Assembly: GCA_017521345.1 (NCBI GenBank)
Contig: JAFXCU010000104.1
Span: forward strand, 1 to 21,552
DNA length: 21,552 bases
Direction of reading: 5' to 3'
Source of the DNA: Ruminiclostridium sp.
Lineage (GTDB): Bacteria; Bacillota_A; Clostridia; Oscillospirales; Oscillospiraceae
Below the pieces are notes generated by a model. That model saw nothing but the letters and a program-made list of their open reading frames with translations. It was not told the origin of the DNA and did no database searches. Made by a program: the position numbers and the translations under genes. Positions 14,864 to 21,472 of this stretch are shown in pieces. Numbering within the stretch: position 1 is the stretch's first letter; every line of letters starts with the position of its first letter.

Positions 14864-14892
14864 TACACGTTTGGCAGGACTCTTTGGTCACA
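14864..14892 (-). promoter_or_regulatory. possible ECF-type promoter of the sigma/anti-sigma operon
   Basis: On the minus strand TGTGAC (14892-14887) and CGTGTA (14869-14864) are 17 nt apart. This resembles the TGAAAC/CGTA elements used by many ECF sigma factors and would fit autoregulation. No sigma-A promoter is obvious here. The match is loose and only inferential. Confidence 0.35.
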
Positions 14893-14901
14893 TTTCTGCG
14901 T

Positions 14902-14930
14902 AAAAAAGGTGCGGACTTTCGTCCGCACCT
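14902..14930 (-). terminator. rho-independent terminator of citrate synthase gene
   Basis: Minus-strand perfect 10-bp stem AGGTGCGGAC / GTCCGCACCT with a GAAA tetraloop, then a T-tract (A-run 14902-14907 on the plus strand). It lies 14 nt past the gltA stop. Confidence 0.94.
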
Positions 14931-14944
14931 CTCAGGCTGTCAGT

Positions 14945-16336
14945 TTATCTCATATGGAAAATGTCGGCAGAGCGCTGGGCGATGGGCTGGTAATGCTCCT
15001 TCTTCACCACAGCACGGTAAGCAGGACGCATGATGCGCTTGCCGGTGAGGACCTCCTCGATGCGGTTGGCACACCAACCGGCGATACGGGCGGAGGCAAA
15101 GATGGGGGTGAACACGTCACTGGGGATGCCCAGCATGGAGTAGACCATGCCGGAGTACATATCCACGTTGGCGCACATGGGGGTGCCGTCCTTCCGGTGT
15201 TCCATGATCATGGGGATACCCAGCTCCTCGATCTTCTGCAGGAGGCGGAAGTCCTCCCCGTAGCCCTTCTCCTCGGCAATGTTCTGGGCGTACTTCTTGA
15301 TGAGGACGGCACGGGGGTCGGAGATGGTGTAGACCGCATGGCCCAGGCCGTAGAGCTTGCCGGAGCCGTCACCAGCCTCCTTGTTCAGGAGCTTTTGCAG
15401 GTAATCCTTAATGGAGCCGTCGTCCTTGGGGTCCACGTTGGCCTTGACATAGTTGAACATCTCCATGACCTTGGCGTTGGCACCGCCGTGGAGAGGACCC
15501 TTCAGGGAGCCTACCGCACCGGCAATGGCCGCATAGGTATCGGTACCGCTGGAGGACAGAGCACGGCAGACGAAGGTAGAGTTGTTGCCGCCGCCGTGTT
15601 CGGCGTGGATCATCAGCATGATGTCCAGCAGATGGGCCTCCTCCTCGGTGTAGTTCTTGTTGCTGCGGACCATCCGCAGGAAGTTCTCGGCGGTGGAGAG
15701 ATTCTCCTTGGGGTAGTGGATATGTAAGGAGCGACCCTCAAAGTAGTGGCGCTTGACCGCATAGGCGTTGGCCACGATGGAGGGAAAGGCACCGATGAGG
15801 CGGATGGACTGGAGGAGCAGGTTCTCCACCGAGGTGTCATCGGGGTTATCGTCATAGGAGTACATGGACAGAACACTGCGGGAGAGCTTGTTCATGATGT
15901 CCTTGGAGGGACTCTTCATGATCATATCCTCGGTAAATCCCGGGGGCAGACGCTTGGCCTGGTTCATGATCTCGTTGAAGCGGGCCATCTCGGAAACAGA
16001 GGGCAGGTGGCCCATGAGAAGCAGGAAGGCCACCTCTTCAAAGCCAAAGGTGTTGGCCGCCCGGTGGGCCTCCACGATCTCGTTGAGCTCGATGCCGCGG
16101 TAATAGAGCTGCCCGGGCACGGGCACACGGACACCGTCCTCGATCATATAACCCATAACGGAACCTACCTTGGTCACGCCTACAGGCACACCGGTACCGT
16201 CGGCATTGCGGAGGCCCCGCTTCAGGTCTCCCCGGAGATAGGTATCCTCGATTCGGTATTCATCCTCTATGTATTGGCGGAGGGAACCTGTGTACTGTTC
16301 AAGGATCCCGGGGTCGTGCATCTCATGCGTCATCAT
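14945..16336 (-). CDS. gltA: citrate synthase (citrate/2-methylcitrate synthase family)
   Basis: Condenses oxaloacetate with acetyl-CoA to citrate in the cytosol. The 463-residue protein is a si-type citrate synthase, not the unrelated Re-citrate synthase used by some clostridia. Catalytic residues can be placed: His247 in HAEHGGGNNSTF, His283 in GPLHGGAN, His333 in GLGHAVY followed by DPR, and Asp392 in NVDMYSG. An N-terminal extension of about 70 residues precedes the conserved core. The start is ATG at 16336 with AAAGGGG 9 nt upstream; another ATG follows directly. The frame extends to 16393 without homology. The gene diverges from acn-icd, so the three genes cover oxaloacetate to 2-oxoglutarate. 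2-Methylcitrate activity cannot be excluded from sequence alone, but the context favours citrate. Confidence 0.95.
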   Translation of the reverse strand: MMTHEMHDPGILEQYTGSLRQYIEDEYRIEDTYLRGDLKRGLRNADGTGVPVGVTKVGSVMGYMIEDGVRVPVPGQLYYRGIELNEIVEAHRAANTFGFEEVAFLLLMGHLPSVSEMARFNEIMNQAKRLPPGFTEDMIMKSPSKDIMNKLSRSVLSMYSYDDNPDDTSVENLLLQSIRLIGAFPSIVANAYAVKRHYFEGRSLHIHYPKENLSTAENFLRMVRSNKNYTEEEAHLLDIMLMIHAEHGGGNNSTFVCRALSSSGTDTYAAIAGAVGSLKGPLHGGANAKVMEMFNYVKANVDPKDDGSIKDYLQKLLNKEAGDGSGKLYGLGHAVYTISDPRAVLIKKYAQNIAEEKGYGEDFRLLQKIEELGIPMIMEHRKDGTPMCANVDMYSGMVYSMLGIPSDVFTPIFASARIAGWCANRIEEVLTGKRIMRPAYRAVVKKEHYQPIAQRSADIFHMR

Positions 16337-16378
16337 GCGCTGGTTCCCCTTTCGTAAGTTTTGTAAGAATGGACAACA

Positions 16379-16398
16379 GGCGGGTCTTCGCACCCGCC
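16379..16398 (-). promoter_or_regulatory. 5'-leader hairpin of gltA mRNA
   Basis: GGCGGGT and ACCCGCC form a perfect 7-bp stem with a 6-nt loop, within the roughly 75-nt leader between the predicted transcription start and the gltA ATG. No T-tract follows, so it is not a terminator. It may affect mRNA stability. Confidence 0.5.
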
Positions 16399-16419
16399 CG
16401 TTCCGTCACATGCAAGTTC

Positions 16420-16448
16420 ATTATACCCCTCCTTCGCGAGATATGCAA
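16420..16448 (-). promoter_or_regulatory. sigma-A promoter of gltA
   Basis: On the minus strand TTGCAT (16448-16443) and a consensus TATAAT (16425-16420) are separated by 17 nt. The transcription start would fall near 16413. Confidence 0.85.
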
Positions 16449-16496
16449 GAAAAAATTCCACAACCGGGTCTATTTTGGAAATTCTCTACCATATGC

Positions 16497-16514
16497 ATGA
16501 ATCAAATGATTCAT
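16497..16514. promoter_or_regulatory. putative operator between divergent gltA and acn promoters
   Basis: ATGAATCA and TGATTCAT are perfect inverted repeats around AA. The dyad sits in the middle of the 319-bp gltA-acn gap, about 49 bp beyond the gltA -35 and 45 bp upstream of the acn -35. It resembles, but does not match, the ArgR TGAAT-N4-ATTCA box (spacing here is 6). The regulator is unknown. The rest of this gap holds the two promoters, the gltA leader and otherwise AT-rich sequence. Confidence 0.5.
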
Positions 16515-16558
16515 TTTCGTTCACCCTGCAAGAAATTTCAATTCCCTTTCTTTTTTCA

Positions 16559-16586
16559 TTGCTTATTGGCAGGTTTGTGTTATACT
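16559..16586 (+). promoter_or_regulatory. sigma-A promoter of acn-icd
   Basis: TTGCTT (16559-16564), 16-nt spacer and TATACT (16581-16586). The -10 is extended by TGT directly upstream. The transcript leader would be about 62 nt. Confidence 0.75.
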
Positions 16587-16655
16587 TTAACGTAGCACAC
16601 TGCTAGGCCTTTTGTGCTTCTTTGCAACATTCTCCCAAGAAAGGGTGACTATAAT

Positions 16656-18896
16656 ATGATCAAATTACACGACACCGGTGTCTTCTGGCAGAAGGGCTCC
16701 CCCGTCCCTGCCAGCCTGGCCTCTCCCGCAGACCGGGAGAAGACCATCGCCTACCAGATCTTCCGCCGACATAACCTCCGGGAGGAGGCTGGTCAGCTCC
16801 ACCTGAAGTTTGACAGCCTCATCTCCCACGACATCACCTATGTGGGCATCATCCAGACCGCCAAGGCCTCCGGCCTCACCGAGTTCCCCGTCCCCTACGT
16901 GATGACCAACTGCCACAACAGCCTGTGCGCTGTGGGCGGCACCATCAACGAGGACGACCACGTCTTCGGCCTCTCCGCCGCCATGAAGTACGGCGGCAAC
17001 TTCGTCCCCGCCAACCAGGCAGTCATCCACCAGTATGCCCGTGAAATGATGTCCGGCTGCGGTCGGATGATCCTGGGCTCCGACAGCCACACCCGCTACG
17101 GCGCTCTGGGCACCATGGGCGTGGGTGAGGGCGGCCCCGAGATCGTCAAGCAGCTGCTGAAGAACACCTACGACATCGCCGCTCCCCAGGTGGTGCTGGT
17201 CTATCTCACCGGCGAACCCGCCCAGGGCGTGGGCCCCCACGACGTAGCCATCGCCCTCTGCGGCGCTACCTATAAGAACGGCTTTGTGAAGAACAAGGTT
17301 CTGGAGTTCTGCGGCCCCGGCATCAAGAACCTGCCCATGGACTACCGCATCGGCATCGACGTCATGACCACCGAGACCGCCTGCCTGTCCTCCATCTGGG
17401 AGACCGACAGCGCCGTCGAAGAGTATCTGGCCATCCACGGCCGTCCCGAGACCTATGAGGAACTCCATCCCCAGGAGGGTGCCTACTACGATGCCATGAT
17501 CACCATCGACCTGTCCAAGGTAGAGCCCATGGCAGCCCTGCCCTTCCACCCCTCCGAGGCCTACACCATCAAGGAACTGATGACCAATGCCGGAGATATT
17601 TTCCGGGAGGTGGAGAAGCAGGCCGCTGAGCAGTTCGGCGGCAAGGTCAGCCTGACCCTCACCGACAAACTGGTGAACGGCAAGATCATGGTGGACCAGG
17701 GCGTCATCGCTGGCTGCGCCGGCGGTATGTACGACAACATCGCCGAGGCCGCCGCCATTCTGGAGGGCCACGACGTGGGCAGCGGCTACTTCTCCCTGTC
17801 CATCTATCCCCCCTCCGTTCCCGTGAACCTGGAGCTCATCCACAACGGCGTTCAGCAGTCCCTGCTGGAGGCAGGCGCCCTCTTCAAGCCCTGCTTCTGC
17901 GGCCCCTGCTTCGGCGCAGGAGACGTCCCCGCCAACAACGGCCTGTCCATCCGCCACACCACCCGCAACTTCCCCAACCGCGAAGGCTCCAAGCCCGGCG
18001 ACGGCCAGCTGGCAGGCGTGGTCCTCATGGACGCCCGCTCCATCGCCGCCACCGCCCGGAACCACGGCGTCCTGACCCCCGCCACCGAGGTCTCCTACGT
18101 CCAGCCCAAGCAGGGCAAGCGGGTCTTTGACCGCCGGGTATACGACCGCCGGGTGTATTTTGGCTACGAGAAGCCCCAGGCAGACTACGAGCTGAAGTTC
18201 GGCCCCAACATCGCCGAGTGGCCCGAGATCCCTGCCCTGGCCGACAACATGCTCATGCAGGTGGCCTCCGTCCTGCGGGACCCCGTCACCACCACTGACG
18301 AGCTGATCCCCTCCGGCGAGACCTCCTCCTACCGCTCCAACCCCATGAAGCTGGCCTCCTTCGCCCTGTCCCGCCGGGACCCCGACTACGTCCCCCGTGC
18401 TCTGGCCACCCAGGAGATGGAAAAGACCCGTCAGGCCGGTCAGGCTGCACCTGCGGTGAAGGCCGCCCTGGATGCCCTGGGTCTGGAGGAGAACGCCCTG
18501 GCCAACACCCAGATCGGCTCCGTCCTCTTCGCCAACAAGCCCGGCGACGGCTCCGCCCGTGAGCAGGCCGCCTCCTGCCAGCGTGTGCTGGGCGGCTGCG
18601 CCAACATCTGCTACGAGTTCGCCACCAAGCGCTATCGCTCCAATTGCGTCAACTGGGGCATGATGCCCTTCACCCTGGCCGAGGATGCGGAATTTACCTG
18701 CCAGCCCGGTGACTTCATCTACGTCCCCGACATCAAGTCCAAGGTCCTGGCCGGTGACGAAGTCTTCCCCGCCAAGGCAGTGACCGCTGACGGCGTGGTG
18801 GACCTGACCTTCTATTTAAAGAACACCACAGCCGAGGAGCGGGAGCTGCTGCTCACCGGCTGCCTGATGAACCATTACGCCGCACAGAACAAGTAA
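16656..18896 (+). CDS. acn: aconitate hydratase (aconitase superfamily hydratase)
   Basis: Isomerises citrate to isocitrate through cis-aconitate with a [4Fe-4S] cluster. The 746-residue protein has the order of a mitochondrial-type aconitase: the catalytic-domain DSHT motif (143-146), cluster cysteine Cys354 in GCAGGMYDN, the CGPC pair Cys415/Cys418, and a C-terminal swivel domain with GSARE (632-636), which holds substrate-binding Ser and Arg. ATG at 16656 is preceded by AAAGGG about 10 nt upstream and begins IKLHDTGVFW; the frame extends 14 codons further upstream without a better site. It is followed 10 nt later by icd. The family includes other hydratases, but location between citrate synthase and isocitrate dehydrogenase makes aconitase the firm reading. 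A near-duplicated DRRVY-DRRVY is present at 492-501. Confidence 0.93.
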   Translation: MIKLHDTGVFWQKGSPVPASLASPADREKTIAYQIFRRHNLREEAGQLHLKFDSLISHDITYVGIIQTAKASGLTEFPVPYVMTNCHNSLCAVGGTINEDDHVFGLSAAMKYGGNFVPANQAVIHQYAREMMSGCGRMILGSDSHTRYGALGTMGVGEGGPEIVKQLLKNTYDIAAPQVVLVYLTGEPAQGVGPHDVAIALCGATYKNGFVKNKVLEFCGPGIKNLPMDYRIGIDVMTTETACLSSIWETDSAVEEYLAIHGRPETYEELHPQEGAYYDAMITIDLSKVEPMAALPFHPSEAYTIKELMTNAGDIFREVEKQAAEQFGGKVSLTLTDKLVNGKIMVDQGVIAGCAGGMYDNIAEAAAILEGHDVGSGYFSLSIYPPSVPVNLELIHNGVQQSLLEAGALFKPCFCGPCFGAGDVPANNGLSIRHTTRNFPNREGSKPGDGQLAGVVLMDARSIAATARNHGVLTPATEVSYVQPKQGKRVFDRRVYDRRVYFGYEKPQADYELKFGPNIAEWPEIPALADNMLMQVASVLRDPVTTTDELIPSGETSSYRSNPMKLASFALSRRDPDYVPRALATQEMEKTRQAGQAAPAVKAALDALGLEENALANTQIGSVLFANKPGDGSAREQAASCQRVLGGCANICYEFATKRYRSNCVNWGMMPFTLAEDAEFTCQPGDFIYVPDIKSKVLAGDEVFPAKAVTADGVVDLTFYLKNTTAEERELLLTGCLMNHYAAQNK

Positions 18897-18906
18897 GGGG
18901 GCCATC

Positions 18907-20127
18907 ATGGAAAAGATCAAAATGCCCAACCCCATCGTGGAGATCGACGGCGACGAGATGACCCGCATCCTCTGGGCCATGATCAAGGAGGAGCTTATCA
19001 AGCCCTTCGTGGAACTGAACACCGAGTACTACGACCTGTCCCTCCCCAACCGGGACGCCACCGAGGACCAGGTGACCATCCAGGCCGCCGAGGCCATCAA
19101 GCGCCTCCACGTAGGGGTCAAGTGCGCCACCATCACCCCCAACCTCCAGCGGATGGAGGAGTATAACCTGAAGCAGATGTGGAAGTCCCCCAACGCCACC
19201 ATCCGGGCGACCCTGGACGGCACCGTCTTCCGGGCTCCCATCCTGCTCTCCAACGTCCAGCCGGTGGTCTCCTGCTGGAAGAAGCCCATCACCATCGCCC
19301 GCCACGCCTACGGCGACATCTACAAGGCGGTGGAATACCGGGTCCCCGGCGCGGGCAAGGCCGAGCTGGTCTTCACCGATGAGAACGGCAACGAGACCTC
19401 CCGCCAGACTATTTTTGAGTTCACCGGACCCGGCGTCATCCAGGGGATGCACAACCGGGACGCATCCATCCTGTCCTTCGCCCGGAGCTGCTTCACCTAC
19501 GCCCTGGCCGTGGGCCAAGACCTGTGGTTCTCCACCAAGGACACCATCTCCAAGGACTACGACCAGACCTTCAAGCTCCTCTTCCAGAAGGTCTATGAGG
19601 ATGAGTTCCAAGCACAGTTTGAGGCCGCCGGTCTCAACTACCGCTACGCCCTCATTGACGATGTGGCCGCCAAGGTCATCCGCTCCCAGGGGGGCATCAT
19701 CTGGGCCTGCAAGAACTACGATGGCGACGTGTTGAGCGACCTGATCGCCGCTGCCTCCGGCTCCCTGCCCATGATGACCAGCGTGCTGGTAAGCCCTGAC
19801 GGAAACTTCGAGTATGAGGCCGCCCACGGCACCATCACCGACCACTACCGCCGCCATCAGAAGGGTGAGGCCATGTCCTCCAACCCCCTGGCCACCATGG
19901 CCGCCTGGGCGGACGCCCTGAAGAAGCGGGGCGAGCTGGACGGAAACGAAGCCCTCATGCGCTTTGCCGACTGCCTGAACCAGGCCGGCATCGATGTATA
20001 CGAACAGGGCTACTTCTCGGAAGACCTGGCCATGATCTGCCAGCCCGGGGATTACAAGGAAATGCCGGAGAACAGCAAGATGATGGCCCTCATCCGGGCC
20101 CGTCTGGAAGAACTGCTGGCTGCATAA
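18907..20127 (+). CDS. icd: isocitrate dehydrogenase, eukaryotic-type (type II) homodimer
   Basis: Oxidatively decarboxylates isocitrate to 2-oxoglutarate. The 406-residue protein aligns with the human IDH1/IDH2 class. Isocitrate-binding residues are intact: Ser94, Arg100, Arg109, Arg132 (ARHAYGD), Tyr139, Lys211, and metal-binding Asp251 and Asp274 (YDGDV). In the cofactor loop AAHGTITDHYR, Asp312 occupies the position of human Arg314, which contacts the 2'-phosphate of NADP, while His313 matches His315. Lys256 and Arg259 keep positive charge at the other 2'-phosphate contacts. Cofactor preference is therefore uncertain, and the usual label 'NADP-dependent' should not be copied blindly. The ATG at 18907 has AAGGGGG 5 nt upstream overlapping the acn stop, so the pair is translationally coupled. 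Confidence 0.95.
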   Translation: MEKIKMPNPIVEIDGDEMTRILWAMIKEELIKPFVELNTEYYDLSLPNRDATEDQVTIQAAEAIKRLHVGVKCATITPNLQRMEEYNLKQMWKSPNATIRATLDGTVFRAPILLSNVQPVVSCWKKPITIARHAYGDIYKAVEYRVPGAGKAELVFTDENGNETSRQTIFEFTGPGVIQGMHNRDASILSFARSCFTYALAVGQDLWFSTKDTISKDYDQTFKLLFQKVYEDEFQAQFEAAGLNYRYALIDDVAAKVIRSQGGIIWACKNYDGDVLSDLIAAASGSLPMMTSVLVSPDGNFEYEAAHGTITDHYRRHQKGEAMSSNPLATMAAWADALKKRGELDGNEALMRFADCLNQAGIDVYEQGYFSEDLAMICQPGDYKEMPENSKMMALIRARLEELLAA

Positions 20128-20135
20128 GAAAAATC

Positions 20136-20170
20136 AAGACAGGCGAGAGGCCTTCCCTCGCCTGTCTTTT
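20136..20170 (+). terminator. rho-independent terminator of acn-icd
   Basis: AAGACAGGCGAG (20136-20147) and CTCGCCTGTCTT (20157-20168) form a perfect 12-bp stem with a 9-nt loop followed by TTTT in total. It starts 8 nt after the icd stop. Confidence 0.93.
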
Positions 20171-20233
20171 CGTCCATTCTGAAACTTTTTATCTTTCAAA
20201 AATCTTTACACTGTCTATTGACTTTTCTCACTT

Positions 20234-20248
20234 TGGTCATTTTGACCA
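20234..20248. promoter_or_regulatory. dyad TGGTCA-ttt-TGACCA upstream of hpf promoter
   Basis: Perfect 6-bp inverted repeat with a 3-nt centre, ending 11 bp before the hpf -35. Placement suits a transcription activator or roadblock site. No regulator can be named from the sequence. Confidence 0.45.
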
Positions 20249-20259
20249 CCAAATACCCC

Positions 20260-20288
20260 TTGCAAAACCGTTTTATCCGTGATATAAT
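20260..20288 (+). promoter_or_regulatory. sigma-A promoter of hpf
   Basis: TTGCAA (20260-20265), a 17-nt spacer and consensus TATAAT (20283-20288). Transcription would start near 20295, leaving a leader of about 87 nt with two small hairpins. Confidence 0.88.
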
Positions 20289-20294
20289 ACAACC

Positions 20295-20338
20295 AAAGAA
20301 AGGGATACTTTCTTTCACGGGATAAAAAAGCATCCCTT
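20295..20338 (+). promoter_or_regulatory. structured 5' leader of hpf
   Basis: AAAGAAAG (20295-20302) pairs perfectly with CTTTCTTT (20308-20315), and GGGAT (20319-20323) with ATCCC (20332-20336). Alternatively AAGGGAT (about 20301-20306, extended by a preceding A) can pair with ATCCCTT (20332-20338), which would exclude both. No known riboswitch is recognised. Confidence 0.4.
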
Positions 20339-20381
20339 CCAACCTTCAAATGAAACTTTATTTAGGAAAGGAGTCATCATT

Positions 20382-20930
20382 ATGAAGATCCAATACAAGA
20401 GCCATGTTACCGTTCCCGCTCGTGTATACTCTCACGCAGAGCAGCGTGTCAATGAGTTAGAGCATCTCTTCAACGGCACCCCGGAAGCAAACGTCGTCTT
20501 CGCAGCCAAGAATGGCATCCACTATGTCGAGCTCACCATCTTTGTTGGCTCCACGGTCTTCCGTACCACCGAGAAGACCTCCGACATGATGATCTCCATC
20601 GACGCAGCCGCATCTGCCATCCGCAAGCAGGTCCGTCTGCACAAGGATAAGCTGAAAGAGACTGTGGTCAACCCCGCAGCTTTCGAGAGCGAGGAAGACG
20701 AATTCATCCTGATCCCCGAAGTGGATGACTTCAACGCACCCGCCTTTAAGGTGGTCCGCTCCAAGCAGTTCCCCTTCAACCCCATGAGAGTGGAAGAGGC
20801 CATCCTGCAGATGAACCTGATCGGCCACGCATTCTTCGCCTTCCGTAACGCAGACCGCGACAACGCATACTCCGTGGTCTATCGCCGCAACGACGGCCAG
20901 TATGGTATCCTGACTGATACCTATAAGTAA
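20382..20930 (+). CDS. hpf: ribosome hibernation-promoting factor, long form
   Basis: Long HPF binds the 30S decoding region and drives formation of inactive 100S ribosome dimers in stationary phase or stress. The 182-residue protein has the N-terminal S30AE/RaiA domain at 1 to about 100 (beginning MKIQYKSHVTV, with a long helix containing AASAIRKQVRLHKDKLKE), a linker rich in Glu and Asp, and the C-terminal dimerisation domain at about 120-178 (VRSKQFPFNPMRVEEAILQM, GHAFFAFRN, VVYRRNDGQYGIL). Length and both domains identify the Firmicutes long form rather than short HPF or YfiA. ATG at 20382 follows AGGAAAGGAG with about 7 nt spacing. It is monocistronic between its own promoter and terminator. 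Codon use (GCA, CGT) looks like that of a highly expressed gene. Confidence 0.96.
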   Translation: MKIQYKSHVTVPARVYSHAEQRVNELEHLFNGTPEANVVFAAKNGIHYVELTIFVGSTVFRTTEKTSDMMISIDAAASAIRKQVRLHKDKLKETVVNPAAFESEEDEFILIPEVDDFNAPAFKVVRSKQFPFNPMRVEEAILQMNLIGHAFFAFRNADRDNAYSVVYRRNDGQYGILTDTYK

Positions 20931-20975
20931 AAAAATAACTCCTTTTCCTAAGTGATCACCCCATAAAACCACAGC

Positions 20976-21007
20976 AAGGCTGGCAGACATCCGTCTGCCA
21001 GCCTTTT
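20976..21007 (+). terminator. rho-independent terminator of hpf
   Basis: Perfect 13-bp stem AAGGCTGGCAGAC / GTCTGCCAGCCTT with loop ATCC, running into TTTTATCTT. It lies about 45 nt after the hpf stop. Confidence 0.95.
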
Positions 21008-21010
21008 ATC

Positions 21011-21039
21011 TTGTCTTTCCGCCCAGCTGCCTGTATAAT
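21011..21039 (+). promoter_or_regulatory. sigma-A promoter of the 3-hydroxyacyl-CoA dehydrogenase gene
   Basis: TTGTCT (21011-21016), a 17-nt spacer and consensus TATAAT (21034-21039), starting only 3 nt after the hpf terminator T-tract. AAGGAGG (21059-21065) follows as ribosome-binding site. Confidence 0.85.
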
Positions 21040-21072
21040 ATCCCCAAAGAGAAAAAACAAGGAGGAACCACT

Positions 21073-21470
21073 ATGCTCAACACCGACATCCGCCGGGTGG
21101 TGGTGGCAGGCGCTGGCACCATGGGCGTCACCCTCACCCGCCTCTTCGCCCAGAGCGGCTACGACGTCACCCTCTGGAACCGCCGCCAGGTAAGCCTGGA
21201 CAAAGCCAAGGACCGCATCGAAGGGGATCTGGCCGTTCTGGCAAACCAGGGCCGCCTGACCGAGACCCCCGACATCATCACCGGCCGCATCACCTACACC
21301 ACCGACTACGGCTGCTATGAGACCGCCGACTTCATGGTGGAAAACATCGCCGAGGACCTGGAGGTCAAGCAGGAATTTTTCAAGAAGATCTGCACCCTGG
21401 TCCCCGAGAACATCGTCCTGGCCACCAACACCTCCGGTCTGCGGGTGAGCGACATCGCCCAGGCCTGTTC
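21073..21470 (+). CDS. 3-hydroxyacyl-CoA (3-hydroxybutyryl-CoA) dehydrogenase, 5' part only
   Basis: The N-terminal NAD-binding domain of a 3-hydroxyacyl-CoA dehydrogenase, which interconverts acetoacetyl-CoA and 3-hydroxybutyryl-CoA in butyrate formation or beta-oxidation. Visible are the Rossmann loop GAGTMG (13-18), [11 protein letters not shown] after strand 2, [18 protein letters not shown] (normally VVEAVxENxxxK), and [14 protein letters not shown] (normally LATNTSSLSIxxIA). The ATG at 21073 has AAGGAGG 7 nt upstream. The family continues with R-P-E-R-F-x-GMHFFNP, but after Cys132 (codon 21466-21468) that continuation is absent; the frame stays open to the window end but reads unrelated residues. 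The start of the gene is real; its 3' part is missing because of the junction near 21470. hbd is a plausible symbol but unproven. Confidence 0.85.
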
Positions 21471-21472
21471 AC

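Noticed and set aside
16665..18065. 466-codon open frame on the minus strand opposite acn
   Set aside because: Antisense shadow of a strongly G/C-ending coding sequence; composition is Gly/Val/Asp/His-rich with no recognisable domain.
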